A DNA stretch of 64,000 nt from Streptococcus sp. CSL10205-OR2 (GCF_025660655.1 NZ_JAOTIN010000004.1:62001-126000); one strand, 5' to 3'; counted from the first letter of the stretch, positions 43,902 through 53,034 are shown. The notes: generated by a model from the sequence alone, not told the origin. Numbers and translations are program-made.

Positions 43902-45131
43902 GTGTTAAAAAAGATTTTACTATTGATAAAAAATCTCTTGATGAACGTTTTGGTTTCACTTCTCAATTTATTAATTTGGAGAGATAAATCTGTTGTTTTA
44001 GTGGGAAGTTGGATGGGTGAAAAATTTTCTGATAACTCAAGATATCTCTACCAATTTTTACATTACAACAAAACCGATTTAAACTTAAAAAGAGTTATCT
44101 GGGTTACCCGAAATGAAGATCTTTATCAAGAATTACTTCAAATGGGGTATGAAGTATACAAATGCGGTACTCTTGCAAGTTTTTACTGGCATCTCAAATC
44201 AGGTGTTCATATCATTTGCAATGCAGTCTACGAGTTAAAAAATGGAAAATTTCAACCAGATATTCAGACTGAATTATCGTTTGGTGCGAAGAGAATTCAA
44301 TTGTGGCATGGCATTGCTATCAAATCAGTTGGAGCAGCCTCTAATGAAGCTAGAGCAAAAAATCCAAATCCTAAAGACCCTGAACGATCTTTAATACGTC
44401 ATCTTTTGACAAGAGGTGGATGGGATGACTATTATTTCTTATCAACCAGTGAAAAAAGTCGCGAAGATAATTTTAAAATTTCTCGTTGTTTAAAGGAAAA
44501 TATGTGGATTTCATCGTATCCTAGAAATAACGCTTGTCTAGAATTTTTAAAAGACGAAAAAACTGTTTTAAAAGAAATTGCTCCATTTAAAAAGAAGGTT
44601 ATTTATTTACCAACTTTTAGAAGTGATTATACTAACTACACTCATCCATTAGAAAATCAACATCTACTTGATTTTATTGACAAAAATGATATCCTTTGGA
44701 TAGAAAAACAACATTCTGCATCAGATTTTTCCATCAATGATACAGCTAAATATAAAAATGTCTATTTCCTAGATGAAAAATTTGATGTTAATATTCTCTA
44801 TGACTATGTCGATGCTGTTGTTTCAGACTATTCATCTGCTGTCTTTGATGCTGTTTACAAAAACGTTCCTGTCATCATGTATACACCTGATTTAGAGAAT
44901 TTTAAAAATGGTGATGTCGGCATATTCTTTGACTTAAACGAGTATTGTGAACACTTACTAGTTTTCAATGGTGAAGAATTAATTTCTCATCTAAATGATG
45001 TAAAAGATGAACGCTACTTTACAAAAGATCGCTTAGAGAATTATAAAACTATCATGACCGTTTTCTTTGAAAACCGTAAAGCAGACTATTTAGATTTTTG
45101 GACGACACTTAAATCATTTGCCAATTTATAA
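43902..45131 (+). CDS. CDP-glycerol glycerophosphotransferase family protein
   Basis: A 409-residue TagB/TagF-like enzyme transferring polyol-phosphate from CDP-polyol. An N-terminal hydrophobic anchor (about 1-26) is followed by the GT-B domains with LWHGIAIKSVG (His), YLPTFRSD and DAVVSDYSSAVFDAVYKNVPVIMY. The start is GTG 43902, with AAAGG 10 nt upstream. With the cytidylyltransferase just downstream it would decorate or link the capsule with glycerol-phosphate. Confidence 0.92.
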   Translation: MLKKILLLIKNLLMNVLVSLLNLLIWRDKSVVLVGSWMGEKFSDNSRYLYQFLHYNKTDLNLKRVIWVTRNEDLYQELLQMGYEVYKCGTLASFYWHLKSGVHIICNAVYELKNGKFQPDIQTELSFGAKRIQLWHGIAIKSVGAASNEARAKNPNPKDPERSLIRHLLTRGGWDDYYFLSTSEKSREDNFKISRCLKENMWISSYPRNNACLEFLKDEKTVLKEIAPFKKKVIYLPTFRSDYTNYTHPLENQHLLDFIDKNDILWIEKQHSASDFSINDTAKYKNVYFLDEKFDVNILYDYVDAVVSDYSSAVFDAVYKNVPVIMYTPDLENFKNGDVGIFFDLNEYCEHLLVFNGEELISHLNDVKDERYFTKDRLENYKTIMTVFFENRKADYLDFWTTLKSFANL

Positions 45132-45143
45132 AAGGGGATTTAC

Positions 45144-45542
45144 ATGAAAAGAGTTATAACTTATGGAACATTTGATCTGCTACATTATGGCCATATTAAT
45201 TTATTAAAAAGAGCTAAATCTTATGGTGATTATTTAATTGCTGCCATTTCTACTGATGAATTTAATTGGAATGAAAAACAAAAAAAATGTTATTTTTCAT
45301 ATGACCAAAGAAAATCACTTGTTGAGTCAATTAGATATGTTGATTTGGTTATTCCGGAAGAAAATTGGGAACAAAAAATCAGTGATGTACATAAATATCA
45401 TATTGATACATTTGTTATTGGAGATGACTGGAAAGGAAAATTTGATTTCTTAAAGGATGAAGGCGTAGAAGTCATTTATTTAGAGAGAACACCTGAGATA
45501 AGCACAACACAGATTAAAAAAGATTTAAATAAAGATAAATAA
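45144..45542 (+). CDS. tagD: glycerol-3-phosphate cytidylyltransferase
   Basis: Makes CDP-glycerol from CTP and glycerol-3-phosphate. The 132-residue length is exact for TagD; TYGTFDLLHYGHINLLKRAK contains the HxGH signature (HYGH), and RTPEISTTQIK is the RTxGISTT-type nucleotide loop. AAAAGGGGA precedes ATG 45144, 12 nt after the transferase gene. Confidence 0.96.
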   Translation: MKRVITYGTFDLLHYGHINLLKRAKSYGDYLIAAISTDEFNWNEKQKKCYFSYDQRKSLVESIRYVDLVIPEENWEQKISDVHKYHIDTFVIGDDWKGKFDFLKDEGVEVIYLERTPEISTTQIKKDLNKDK

Positions 45543-45587
45543 ATTGAATAAAAACCAAGAATAATATATAATGAGTTTATTCACTTA

Positions 45588-45628
45588 TTTATCCTCTTAT
45601 TTCAATAGGTAAAAAATAAGAGGATAAA
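45588..45628. repeat. 15-bp perfect inverted repeat without a T-tract
   Basis: TTTATCCTCTTATTT (45588-45602) and its exact complement (45614-45628) enclose an 11-nt loop. No T-run follows on either strand, so it is not a standard terminator. It lies between tagD and the next gene, inside the 191-nt intergenic region 45543-45733. Confidence 0.8.
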
Positions 45629-45733
45629 CAAGCAATATAGACAGTTTGTAACAAAAACGTTAATCAAATTGCCATGAAATTATTGTACGTCTAAAAATGC
45701 AGTACCTTAGATGGTATAGAAGGAGAATGGACA

Positions 45734-46444
45734 TTGATTACAACATTATTAACCGCAGCTGGAACTGGATCAAGAATGAAACAAGATATTCCTAAGCAAT
45801 TTCTACATGTGAATAACAAACCGATTATTATTCATACGATGGAAGTCTTTCAAAACGATCCTAACATTGATGCCATAGTAGTTGTGACTCTTAAGTCATG
45901 GGTAAAAGTATTACATGCTTATGCCAAACAATTCAATATCACAAAACTTAAAAAAATAGTTGTTGGCGGCAAAACAGGTCAAGCTTCAATCCTTAAAGGT
46001 ATTAATGCCATAAAGAAAATAAGTTCTGAGGATTCTATTGTAATGATTCATGATGGTAATAGACCCTTGGTTACCTCAGAAATTATTGATAATGCTATTG
46101 CAACCTATCACCAATATGGCTCAGCAGTGGCAGCTATTCCAACAACAGAAGCAGTATTTATGAGTCAGGACGGTGTTCATGGTGAGTCAGTTATTGATAG
46201 AGATCTCCTCTATCGAACACAGACGCCTCATGTTTATAAGTTATCTGATGTTATTAAAATTCATGAAAAAGCTGCTGAAAAAGGAATTACTAAATCTGCA
46301 GCAACCTGTGTCTTGATGCACGAACTAGGTGAAAAAGTCTATTTTTCTAAGGGATGTGAAACCAATTTAAAAATTACAACTGTTAATGATTTGCTAATGT
46401 TTAAATCTCTTTTATCAACTAAAAATGATAGTTTTATTCATTAA
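45734..46444 (+). CDS. IspD/TarI-family cytidylyltransferase
   Basis: A 236-residue nucleotidyltransferase: TLLTAAGTGSRMKQDIPKQF (CTP-binding Gly-rich loop), MIHDGNRPLV and a PTTEAVF/DRDLLYRTQTPHVY segment. It could be labelled IspD, but streptococci make isoprenoids through mevalonate, so CDP-ribitol (TarI/Bcs1-type) or another CDP-alditol is more likely. No adjacent TarJ-type reductase is present. The start is TTG 45734 with AGGAG 8 nt upstream. It is the last recognisable capsule or polyol-phosphate gene. Confidence 0.87.
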   Translation: MITTLLTAAGTGSRMKQDIPKQFLHVNNKPIIIHTMEVFQNDPNIDAIVVVTLKSWVKVLHAYAKQFNITKLKKIVVGGKTGQASILKGINAIKKISSEDSIVMIHDGNRPLVTSEIIDNAIATYHQYGSAVAAIPTTEAVFMSQDGVHGESVIDRDLLYRTQTPHVYKLSDVIKIHEKAAEKGITKSAATCVLMHELGEKVYFSKGCETNLKITTVNDLLMFKSLLSTKNDSFIH

Positions 46445-46546
46445 GCATTACCTATTTCTTACTCTTTATTCTTAATCAGCAATTATCATTGTTTTATCAC
46501 TGATAAAAAGTTATAATGATGATATTAAATCATTTAGGAGTCTATT

Positions 46547-47128
46547 ATGAAAACAAAGAAAATTATTCTTAGTGTTTTATCGTTTTTTGCACTTGTTGTT
46601 TTGGTGGCGTGTGGTTCTGGTGGAAATCAAGAAAATACTAAAAGTGATAGTGAAGAAGTTTCCACAAAAACTACTACAATTGAGAAAAAAGATTCTGAAA
46701 AAAGTCAAGAAATTGGATATTTCCAGAGTTTAGTACCTGGGATTGATACGCAAATAACGTTTTATTATGAAGCATCTACTGATATGGTTTTAAAACAAGA
46801 AACACATACTCAAGCTTCTTATAAAGCTTTGGGTGTCACAACTATTGATGAAGCAAAAGAAGCTTTAGCCCCAATTTTTTCTCAATATGAAGGTATTGAT
46901 GGAATTACTCATACTGTCGACTATGGTGATGAGTATATTATTGAAAATTTAGTTTTAGATTATGAAAATCTTGACATAAACGATGCTTCTAAGTTGCCTG
47001 GTTTTTTATCAGATGGTAACAATAATGCCACTTATGTTAGTTATACAAAAAGTGCTGACTTGCTAAAAGAAAGTGGATTTGAAGAAGTTAAAGATGGTAA
47101 GTTTAAAGACTTTCAACCACTAGATTAG
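46547..47128 (+). CDS. DUF1307-like lipoprotein, paralog 1
   Basis: A 193-residue lipoprotein precursor with signal peptide MKTKKIILSVLSFFALVVLVACGSG (lipidated Cys at 22), a Ser/Thr/Lys-rich linker (24-58) and a conserved domain of about 130 residues: IGYFQSLVPGIDTQITFYYE, KQETHTQASYKALGV, VDYGDEYIIENLVLDYE and the closing GFEEVKDGKFKDFQ. It resembles YehR-type (DUF1307) lipoproteins, whose function is not known. It is the longest of three tandem copies; the added length is the linker. TAGGAG precedes ATG 46547. Confidence 0.85.
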   Translation: MKTKKIILSVLSFFALVVLVACGSGGNQENTKSDSEEVSTKTTTIEKKDSEKSQEIGYFQSLVPGIDTQITFYYEASTDMVLKQETHTQASYKALGVTTIDEAKEALAPIFSQYEGIDGITHTVDYGDEYIIENLVLDYENLDINDASKLPGFLSDGNNNATYVSYTKSADLLKESGFEEVKDGKFKDFQPLD

Positions 47129-47147
47129 AACAAAGTTTTAAAATATT

Positions 47148-47184
47148 GCTATTGATAAGAGTCTCTTATCAATAGCTTTTTCTT
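47148..47184 (+). terminator. terminator after DUF1307 paralog 1
   Basis: GCTATTGATAAGAG and its exact complement CTCTTATCAATAGC are separated by one base, followed by TTTTTC. A 14-bp perfect inverted repeat (the last pairs open into the loop). Confidence 0.85.
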
Positions 47185-47277
47185 TTTCTTTAAAATGAGA
47201 TATTGGAATTAAAAAAATCTTGTTTTCTTTTAAATAACAAGATAAAATAAAGATATGTTTTAAAAGAGGGGAAGGAA

Positions 47278-47778
47278 ATGAAAAAGAAAAAATGGCTAGT
47301 TGTTCTTTTAGCTACAATAATGTTTTTGTTAACGGCTTGTGGTTCAAAAGAAAAAGAAATTGCATCTATTGGTTATCAAAATTCTATACCAGGTAGAGAT
47401 ATTAGATATATTTTTTATTATGAAAAAGGCACTGATAAAATTGTTAAACAAGAATCGATAACAACTTTTTCTTATCAAGCTTTCGGTGTTGCTTCAAAAG
47501 AAGAAGCAAAAGAACTTTTAGATCCTTTATCAAAAGACTATGAAAACTTAAAAGGTGTTACCGAGACAGTTGAATATGAAAAGGACTACTTCCGAGAAAA
47601 GATTACTGTTGATTATTTAAAAATCAATTTAAAGCAATTAAAAGATGATGAAAGATTCGAGATTGAAGAAGAAAATGCAGACTATTTTAGCCTAGCAAAA
47701 TCTACAAAAGGATTTAGAAATGAAAATAGTGGTTTTGTTGAAGTGAGAGATGGTCATTTCAAAGATTTTCAGCCTTAA
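47278..47778 (+). CDS. DUF1307-like lipoprotein, paralog 2
   Basis: A 166-residue lipoprotein with signal peptide ending LLTACGS (Cys at 21) and the same domain as its neighbours: IGYQNSIPGRDIRYIFYYE, KQESITTFSYQAFGV and the ending GFVEVRDGHFKDFQP. The linker of paralog 1 is missing. It is more basic and diverged in the centre. GGGGAAGGAA precedes ATG 47278. Function unknown. Confidence 0.85.
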   Translation: MKKKKWLVVLLATIMFLLTACGSKEKEIASIGYQNSIPGRDIRYIFYYEKGTDKIVKQESITTFSYQAFGVASKEEAKELLDPLSKDYENLKGVTETVEYEKDYFREKITVDYLKINLKQLKDDERFEIEEENADYFSLAKSTKGFRNENSGFVEVRDGHFKDFQP

Positions 47779-47870
47779 ATTTGTAGGGACTATAACCAAC
47801 TCTAATCAACCGTAATTGTTTGCTTTATTATCAACAAGTCAGTATAATATAAAATGAAAAGGAGAAAATA

Positions 47871-48371
47871 ATGAGAAAAAAACATATTATTATTACTTTG
47901 TTAATGACAAGCCTACTTGCTATTTTAGTGGCTTGTGGTGGAAAAGCAAATGATGTTGAAAGTGTCTCTTATCAAAGCATTCAAGAAGGTGTTGATAATC
48001 GGATTACTTATTATTATAAAAAGGATACTGATGAAGTCACTAAACAAGAAGCCTATACACAAATGTCTTATGATTTCCTAGGTGTTAAAGATGCTGAGGC
48101 TGCTAAGGCTAAGCTTGAACAGTTTACAAGTATGTACGAAGGTATTGAAGGTGTGACTGAAAAAATTGAGTTTGGTGAAACCTCTTTAACACAAACCGTT
48201 ACACTAGATTATACTAAGGCAAATTTTGCAGATCTCTCCCAAATTCCTGGTATTGAATCTATTAACCTTGAAAATTCCGATTACATCAGTCTTGATAAAT
48301 CAATACAACTTATTGAACAACAAGGATTTAAAGAAGTTAAGGATGGTAAGTTTGAAGAATTTAAAGAATAA
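47871..48371 (+). CDS. DUF1307-like lipoprotein, paralog 3
   Basis: A 166-residue lipoprotein with signal peptide ending LVACGGK (Cys at 22) and the shared domain: SVSYQSIQEGVDNRITYYYK, KQEAYTQMSYDFLGV and GFKEVKDGKFEEF. AAAAGGAG precedes ATG 47871. All three copies keep the Y-x-x-x-x-x-G-x-D/R start and the G-F-x-E-V-x-D-G end, indicating selection on the fold. A terminator follows. Confidence 0.86.
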   Translation: MRKKHIIITLLMTSLLAILVACGGKANDVESVSYQSIQEGVDNRITYYYKKDTDEVTKQEAYTQMSYDFLGVKDAEAAKAKLEQFTSMYEGIEGVTEKIEFGETSLTQTVTLDYTKANFADLSQIPGIESINLENSDYISLDKSIQLIEQQGFKEVKDGKFEEFKE

Positions 48372-48395
48372 AAAAGTGGGCAAGCCACTTTTTTT
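48371..48395 (+). terminator. terminator after DUF1307 paralog 3
   Basis: AAAAAGTGG-GCAAG-CCACTTTTTTT hairpin. Confidence 0.88.
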
Positions 48396-48516
48396 ATGTC
48401 TAGTTTACAAATAAGGTAATTGATTGCTTTTCATTCTCTTTTTTTATAGAATAAAAGGACATGTTAAGCCATAAATAATATTTTGAGCTTCAACATTAAA
48501 AGGAGTGATATAATCA

Positions 48517-48885
48517 ATGTTATTTAGAACCGTTAAAAAATTTCCCGAACAAGTTTTTTTATTCTTATTTAATGCCGGTGTTTTCACTTGGTTAAAAATG
48601 GGTAGTCAAACAATTCTTGATCATTTAGGCATTGACTCGCAAGCTATCATGTCAAAAATGCCTGAGTCTATCCGTGCTTTCACAGGAGACAATTTGGAAA
48701 ACCTTAAAGTGCTGGTTCAGGGTTCGCCTTGGATTTGGCTTTTTATCTCTATGGGAGTACTTATTTTAATCCGTTTTGTCAAAGGCTTGATTAAATTTGT
48801 CTTGTTTGTTGCCATTATTTTGATTGGCCTTTATCTGTTAATGAAAAATCAAGACCTTGTTAACCTTTTAGTTTCTAAGTTTTAA
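48517..48885 (+). CDS. small membrane protein of unknown function
   Basis: A 122-residue protein with one N-terminal amphipathic or membrane helix (about 11-30) and two close membrane helices at 70-90 and 93-110 (WIWLFISMGVLILI, FVLFVAIILIGLYLL). AAAAGGAG lies about 10 nt before ATG 48517. No family recognised. It is a separate unit between the lipoprotein cluster and the ABC-F gene, ended by a perfect hairpin. Confidence 0.72.
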   Translation: MLFRTVKKFPEQVFLFLFNAGVFTWLKMGSQTILDHLGIDSQAIMSKMPESIRAFTGDNLENLKVLVQGSPWIWLFISMGVLILIRFVKGLIKFVLFVAIILIGLYLLMKNQDLVNLLVSKF

Positions 48886-48901
48886 AAGCTTTTAATTTTT
48901 T

Positions 48902-48922
48902 GCCCACTTTGTGGGCTTTTTT
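48902..48922 (+). terminator. terminator of small membrane protein gene
   Basis: GCCCAC-TTT-GTGGGC followed by TTTTTT; the last T starts the extended -10 of the next gene. Confidence 0.88.
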
Positions 48923-48930
48923 GTTACAAT
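48922..48930 (+). promoter_or_regulatory. extended -10 of ABC-F gene (leaderless type)
   Basis: TG-T-TACAAT, then ATTAAT and ATG 48937. Confidence 0.75.
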
Positions 48931-48936
48931 ATTAAT

Positions 48937-50850
48937 ATGATTATTTTACAAGGAAACAAGCTAGAACGCTCCTTTGCTGGAGATATTTTATTTCATAATA
49001 TCAATATTCAAGTCGATGAACGTGATCGCATCGCTCTTGTTGGTCGAAATGGTGCAGGAAAATCAACGCTTCTTAAACTCTTGGTGGGTGAAGAAACACC
49101 AAATGATGGTCAACTAAGCATAAAAAAAGATCTTTCTTTATCATATTTGGCACAAGATAGTCAACTTGATTCACAAAACCAAATCTATGAAGAAATGCTT
49201 CTCGTCTTTCATGACCTACGCCAAACAGAAAAAACACTTCGCCAAATGGAAGAGCAGATGGGAAATAGCTCAAAAGATGCTTTGGAAAAATTGATGCATG
49301 ATTATGATCAGTTATCTGAACGCTTCAAACGTGACGGGGGCTTTACCTATGAATCTGACATTCGTTCTATTTTAAATGGTTTCAAATTTGACGAGTCCAT
49401 GTGGCAAATGCCGATTGCTTCATTGTCTGGTGGGCAAAAGACACGTCTTGCCCTAGCAAAAATGTTGTTAGAAAAGCCTAACCTTTTGATTCTTGATGAA
49501 CCAACTAACCATTTAGACATTGAAACGATTGCCTGGTTGGAAAATTATCTTGTTAATTATCCTGGTGCCCTAATTATTGTGAGTCACGACAGGTATTTTC
49601 TAGACAAGGTGACAACGATAACACTTGATTTAACACCAAATTCTCTTGATAGATATATTGGAAATTACTCTCGTTTTGTGGAGCAAAAAGCTCAAAAATT
49701 AGCCACTCAAGAAAAATTATTTGAAAAACAAGCCAAGGAAATTGCTTCTCTTGAAGAGTTTGTTAAACGTAATATCGCAAGAGCATCAACAACCAAACGA
49801 GCACAATCAAGACGCAAACAATTGGAAAAAATAGAACGACTTGATAAGCCAACAAGTCAGACGAAATCTGCTAATATGACTTTTCACTCCGATAAACCAT
49901 CAGGCAATGTTGTTCTATCCGTCTTAGATGCGGCAATAGGTTATCATGATAATATTTTAGCAGAACCAATCAATCTTGACATTAGAAAATATGATGCCAT
50001 TGCCGTTGTCGGTCCAAATGGTATTGGTAAATCAACACTTATAAAATCCATTATTGGAGACATTCCACTGATTAAAGGAGATGTGAGATTCGGTGCTAAT
50101 GTTGAAAGTGGTTATTATGATCAGACACAATCTCGCCTAACACCAACCAATACAGTTCTTGATGAGTTATGGAATACTTTTCCAACAACACCCGAAGTTG
50201 CCATTAGAAATCGATTGGGTGCCTTTCTTTTTTCAGGCGATGATGTTAAAAAGACTGTTTCTGTCTTATCAGGTGGTGAACGTGCAAGACTTTTACTGGC
50301 TAAATTATCCATGGAGAATAATAATTTTCTTTTATTAGATGAGCCTACCAACCACCTTGATATTGACAGCAAAGAGGTGCTTGAAAATGCCCTTATTGAT
50401 TATGATGGTACCTTGATTTTTGTCAGTCATGACCGCTATTTTATCAATCGCGTTGCTACAAAAATTATTGAAATTTCTGAAACAGGTAGCACTCTCTATC
50501 TGGGTGATTATGATTATTATCTTGAAAAGAAAATGGCATTAATAGAACAAGCAAGTCTTGATGAAAAAAGAAATGTAGTTACCACACAAGCTGAAAAATC
50601 AGATTATCAGTCGCAAAAAGAAAATCAAAAAGAATTACGCAAACTAAGGCGTCGACTAGCTGAACTTGAGGAGATTTTAGAAGTAACAGATGCATTGATT
50701 GCAACGATTGAAAGAGAAATGACAGAAACAAATGATACAGAAACCCTCATCTCTCTTCAGGAAAAACTAGACCAAAAATCAAAAAAACAAGGTGATCTGA
50801 TGACTGAATGGGAAGAAGTAGCTGAAAAACTTGAAGGTTTTGATGATTGA
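48937..50850 (+). CDS. ABC-F family ATPase
   Basis: A 637-residue soluble protein with two ABC domains and no membrane helices, a translation factor of the ABC-F class (Uup/YdiF-like, acting at the ribosomal E site). Domain 1: GRNGAGKST, LSGGQKTRLALAKML, ILDEPTNHLD. Linker about 240-315. Domain 2: GPNGIGKST, LSGGERARLLLAKL, LLDEPTNHLD. A charged C-terminal coiled coil spans about 545-637. ATG 48937 has no Shine-Dalgarno and lies six bases after an extended -10, predicting a leaderless transcript. Confidence 0.93.
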   Translation: MIILQGNKLERSFAGDILFHNINIQVDERDRIALVGRNGAGKSTLLKLLVGEETPNDGQLSIKKDLSLSYLAQDSQLDSQNQIYEEMLLVFHDLRQTEKTLRQMEEQMGNSSKDALEKLMHDYDQLSERFKRDGGFTYESDIRSILNGFKFDESMWQMPIASLSGGQKTRLALAKMLLEKPNLLILDEPTNHLDIETIAWLENYLVNYPGALIIVSHDRYFLDKVTTITLDLTPNSLDRYIGNYSRFVEQKAQKLATQEKLFEKQAKEIASLEEFVKRNIARASTTKRAQSRRKQLEKIERLDKPTSQTKSANMTFHSDKPSGNVVLSVLDAAIGYHDNILAEPINLDIRKYDAIAVVGPNGIGKSTLIKSIIGDIPLIKGDVRFGANVESGYYDQTQSRLTPTNTVLDELWNTFPTTPEVAIRNRLGAFLFSGDDVKKTVSVLSGGERARLLLAKLSMENNNFLLLDEPTNHLDIDSKEVLENALIDYDGTLIFVSHDRYFINRVATKIIEISETGSTLYLGDYDYYLEKKMALIEQASLDEKRNVVTTQAEKSDYQSQKENQKELRKLRRRLAELEEILEVTDALIATIEREMTETNDTETLISLQEKLDQKSKKQGDLMTEWEEVAEKLEGFDD

Positions 50851-50856
50851 TTATAT

Positions 50857-50890
50857 TAAAAAACTCACAGAATTTCTGTGAGTTTTCTTA
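50857..50890. terminator. bidirectional terminator between ABC-F gene and gatD
   Basis: AAAACTCACAG-AATTT-CTGTGAGTTTT, an 11-bp symmetrical stem with A/T flanks serving convergent genes. Confidence 0.9.
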
Positions 50891-51676
50891 GGCTTCAAAA
50901 TCAGCCTTATTTTTGACATCTTGGAATTCTTCAGATTTTTCATTAGAAAGAATGTCATCATAGTCTTTTAATGAAACAGCTTGACCATACTTATTTTTTA
51001 AAGCTGTTGTCACTAAACGATAAGCCAGTTTAGCGTTGCGTGATAAGATGGGACCATGGAAGTAGCTACCATAAACATTTTTATAGTGGACGCCCTCTGT
51101 CCCATCTTCTTTATTATTACCGTGTCCATAGACAACTTTTCCAAGTGGTTTTTCTTCTTCGGATAAAAAGGTACGTCCTTGATGATTTTCAAAGCCGTAA
51201 TAGGTTTCATTAAATTCTTCATTATGAATTTTAATGTCTCCGATAAAGCGATTATTTTTTTGATTTAGCGTGTAGTGATTCATGACACCAATGCCATCAA
51301 TTTTTTCACCATTAGCTTGAACATAATATTGTCCAAGAAGTTGAAAACCACCACAAATGGCTAGTAAAACTTTATCTTCCTGAATAAATCGATTGATTTC
51401 ATCAGCTTTAGGTGGTAGATCCTTAGCGACAATCGACTGCTCGTAATCTTGACCTCCACCAAAAAAGATAATGTCATAATTATCAGCATTAAAATCATCT
51501 CCTAATGAAACAATATCAAACTGCATTCTTGCATCTAATTTTTCACCAACATATTTTAGCATTAAAATATTGCCATTGTCACCATATGTATTTAGTAAAT
51601 CACCATAAAGATGAGCAACTTTCAGCTCATAGCGATATTCTTTATCATGAGGGGATTCAATTGTTCGATAAACCAT
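50888..51676 (-). CDS. gatD: lipid II isoglutaminyl synthase, glutaminase subunit
   Basis: GatD releases ammonia from glutamine for MurT, which amidates D-Glu of lipid II. The 262-residue CobB/CobQ-type amidotransferase has the nucleophile C108 in [13 protein letters not shown] and catalytic H207 in GSYFHGPIL; the conserved start region reads [21 protein letters not shown]. Its ATG (51676-51674) shares one base with the murT stop (TAATG), so the pair is translationally coupled in strict stoichiometry. Confidence 0.97.
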   Translation of the reverse strand: MVYRTIESPHDKEYRYELKVAHLYGDLLNTYGDNGNILMLKYVGEKLDARMQFDIVSLGDDFNADNYDIIFFGGGQDYEQSIVAKDLPPKADEINRFIQEDKVLLAICGGFQLLGQYYVQANGEKIDGIGVMNHYTLNQKNNRFIGDIKIHNEEFNETYYGFENHQGRTFLSEEEKPLGKVVYGHGNNKEDGTEGVHYKNVYGSYFHGPILSRNAKLAYRLVTTALKNKYGQAVSLKDYDDILSNEKSEEFQDVKNKADFEA

Positions 51677-53019
51677 TATGTCATCTCCTTTTGTACGGCT
51701 TTTTTATTGGCGAGTAGTTCTCTAAATTCAAGCATTGCTGTATAAGTGGCTAAAATATAGGCATGTTTTGTTTCTTGAGTTTCAAGTTTTATGATTAAAT
51801 CTTCTAAAGATTCAACGGTAGTAACCTTATTTTCTGGGTATCCTGTCACTCGTAAACGTCTAGCGATTTCAGAATGTCTAATACCACCTGCATAAATTTC
51901 TGGGATTGACATTTCTGTTATGCTTTCAAAATTGGCATCCCAAATCCAACTGGTATCAATGCCATCGGCATAGTTAGCATTAAGAAGAACTGAAAGTGTG
52001 AAAGGATAAGGTGCTAATTTAATCATTTCAAGCGCTTGGCTAGCGCCTACTGGGTTTTTAATAAGAACGAGTGTACATGAAGTGTCACCAATTTTAAAGG
52101 TTTCTTGACGTCCGAATACTGCCTTACTTTTTTCAAATCCTTGTTTGATTTTTTCTGCTGGTACTTCTAAAAATTCAGCAACAGCAACAGCAGCAAGAGC
52201 ATTGTAAATGTTGTATAGGCCACCAACATTGATTTTATAGCGCTGATTATCAATCACAAATTCAGAATCAGTATTTGTGATATTTGTTAATTCTGTAAGA
52301 GCATAGTCAAGTTTGGGGCGACTAAAACCACAGTTTTCACAGATATAATCACCAAGGTTAGCGTAAGTGTTAAGTTTGAATTTTAAAATGTGTTGACATC
52401 TCGGACACAAAATACCTTCTGTGTTATAGTGAGCCAACTGTGGATCGTGTTTTTCAGTATCAAATCCGTAATATTTTATCGGGTTAGGAATTTTCTTGGA
52501 GTGAAACAGTGGGCTATCCCCATTAGCTATAACTGTTGCCTCGGGTGCTTTTGCTGTCCCATCAAGAATCATTTGATAAGTCGTATAAATTTCACCATAA
52601 CGATCCATTTGATCACGAAAAATATTGGTGAACACAAACAAACTTGGTGTTAGGTAGTCTGTTATTTTTGGAAGACTGGCTTCATCAATTTCTAAAACAG
52701 CAATCTTTTTTCCAGACTTGCCTTTTTTGGCACTCAAAAAAGTAGAAGTGATACCAGTAATCATGTTGGCACCACTAGTGTTTGTGATAACTTCTCCAAA
52801 GGCTTCTTTTAAAATCCCAACGGTTAAAGCTGTGGTTACAGTTTTTCCATTGGTACCGGTTACTACAATCACTTCATAATCACTAGCCAGTGTTTTTAGA
52901 ATATCCTTATCAAAATGAAGAGCTATTTTACCAGGTAATGTGGAGCCTCTTCCTAATCTATTTAAAATAAATTTACTTGTTTTTCCTGCAGTCATTCCTG
53001 CTAATGTTTTTAGTTTCAT
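51676..53019 (-). CDS. murT: lipid II isoglutaminyl synthase, Mur-ligase-like subunit
   Basis: MurT is the ATP-dependent subunit forming iso-glutamine in lipid II; it is essential for cross-linking and beta-lactam tolerance in pneumococci. The 447-residue protein has [11 protein letters not shown] (P-loop), a Cys4 zinc ribbon inserted in the middle domain (CPRCQHIL and CENCGF near 205-230) and a DUF1727-type C-terminal domain ([17 protein letters not shown]). ATG 53019 has no good ribosome site and lies exactly six bases after TG-T-TAAAAT, so translation is probably leaderless. Divergent from cdaA. Confidence 0.96.
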   Translation of the reverse strand: MKLKTLAGMTAGKTSKFILNRLGRGSTLPGKIALHFDKDILKTLASDYEVIVVTGTNGKTVTTALTVGILKEAFGEVITNTSGANMITGITSTFLSAKKGKSGKKIAVLEIDEASLPKITDYLTPSLFVFTNIFRDQMDRYGEIYTTYQMILDGTAKAPEATVIANGDSPLFHSKKIPNPIKYYGFDTEKHDPQLAHYNTEGILCPRCQHILKFKLNTYANLGDYICENCGFSRPKLDYALTELTNITNTDSEFVIDNQRYKINVGGLYNIYNALAAVAVAEFLEVPAEKIKQGFEKSKAVFGRQETFKIGDTSCTLVLIKNPVGASQALEMIKLAPYPFTLSVLLNANYADGIDTSWIWDANFESITEMSIPEIYAGGIRHSEIARRLRVTGYPENKVTTVESLEDLIIKLETQETKHAYILATYTAMLEFRELLANKKAVQKEMT

Positions 53020-53025
53020 TCCTAT

Positions 53026-53034
53026 ATTTTAACA
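53026..53034 (-). promoter_or_regulatory. extended -10 of murT (leaderless type)
   Basis: Minus-strand TG-T-TAAAAT, then ATAGGA and the murT ATG. Confidence 0.75.

Noticed and set aside
45734-46444. IspD of the MEP isoprenoid pathway
   Set aside because: The family fits, but streptococci use mevalonate, and the gene sits at the end of a CDP-glycerol module, so a CDP-alditol role is more likely.
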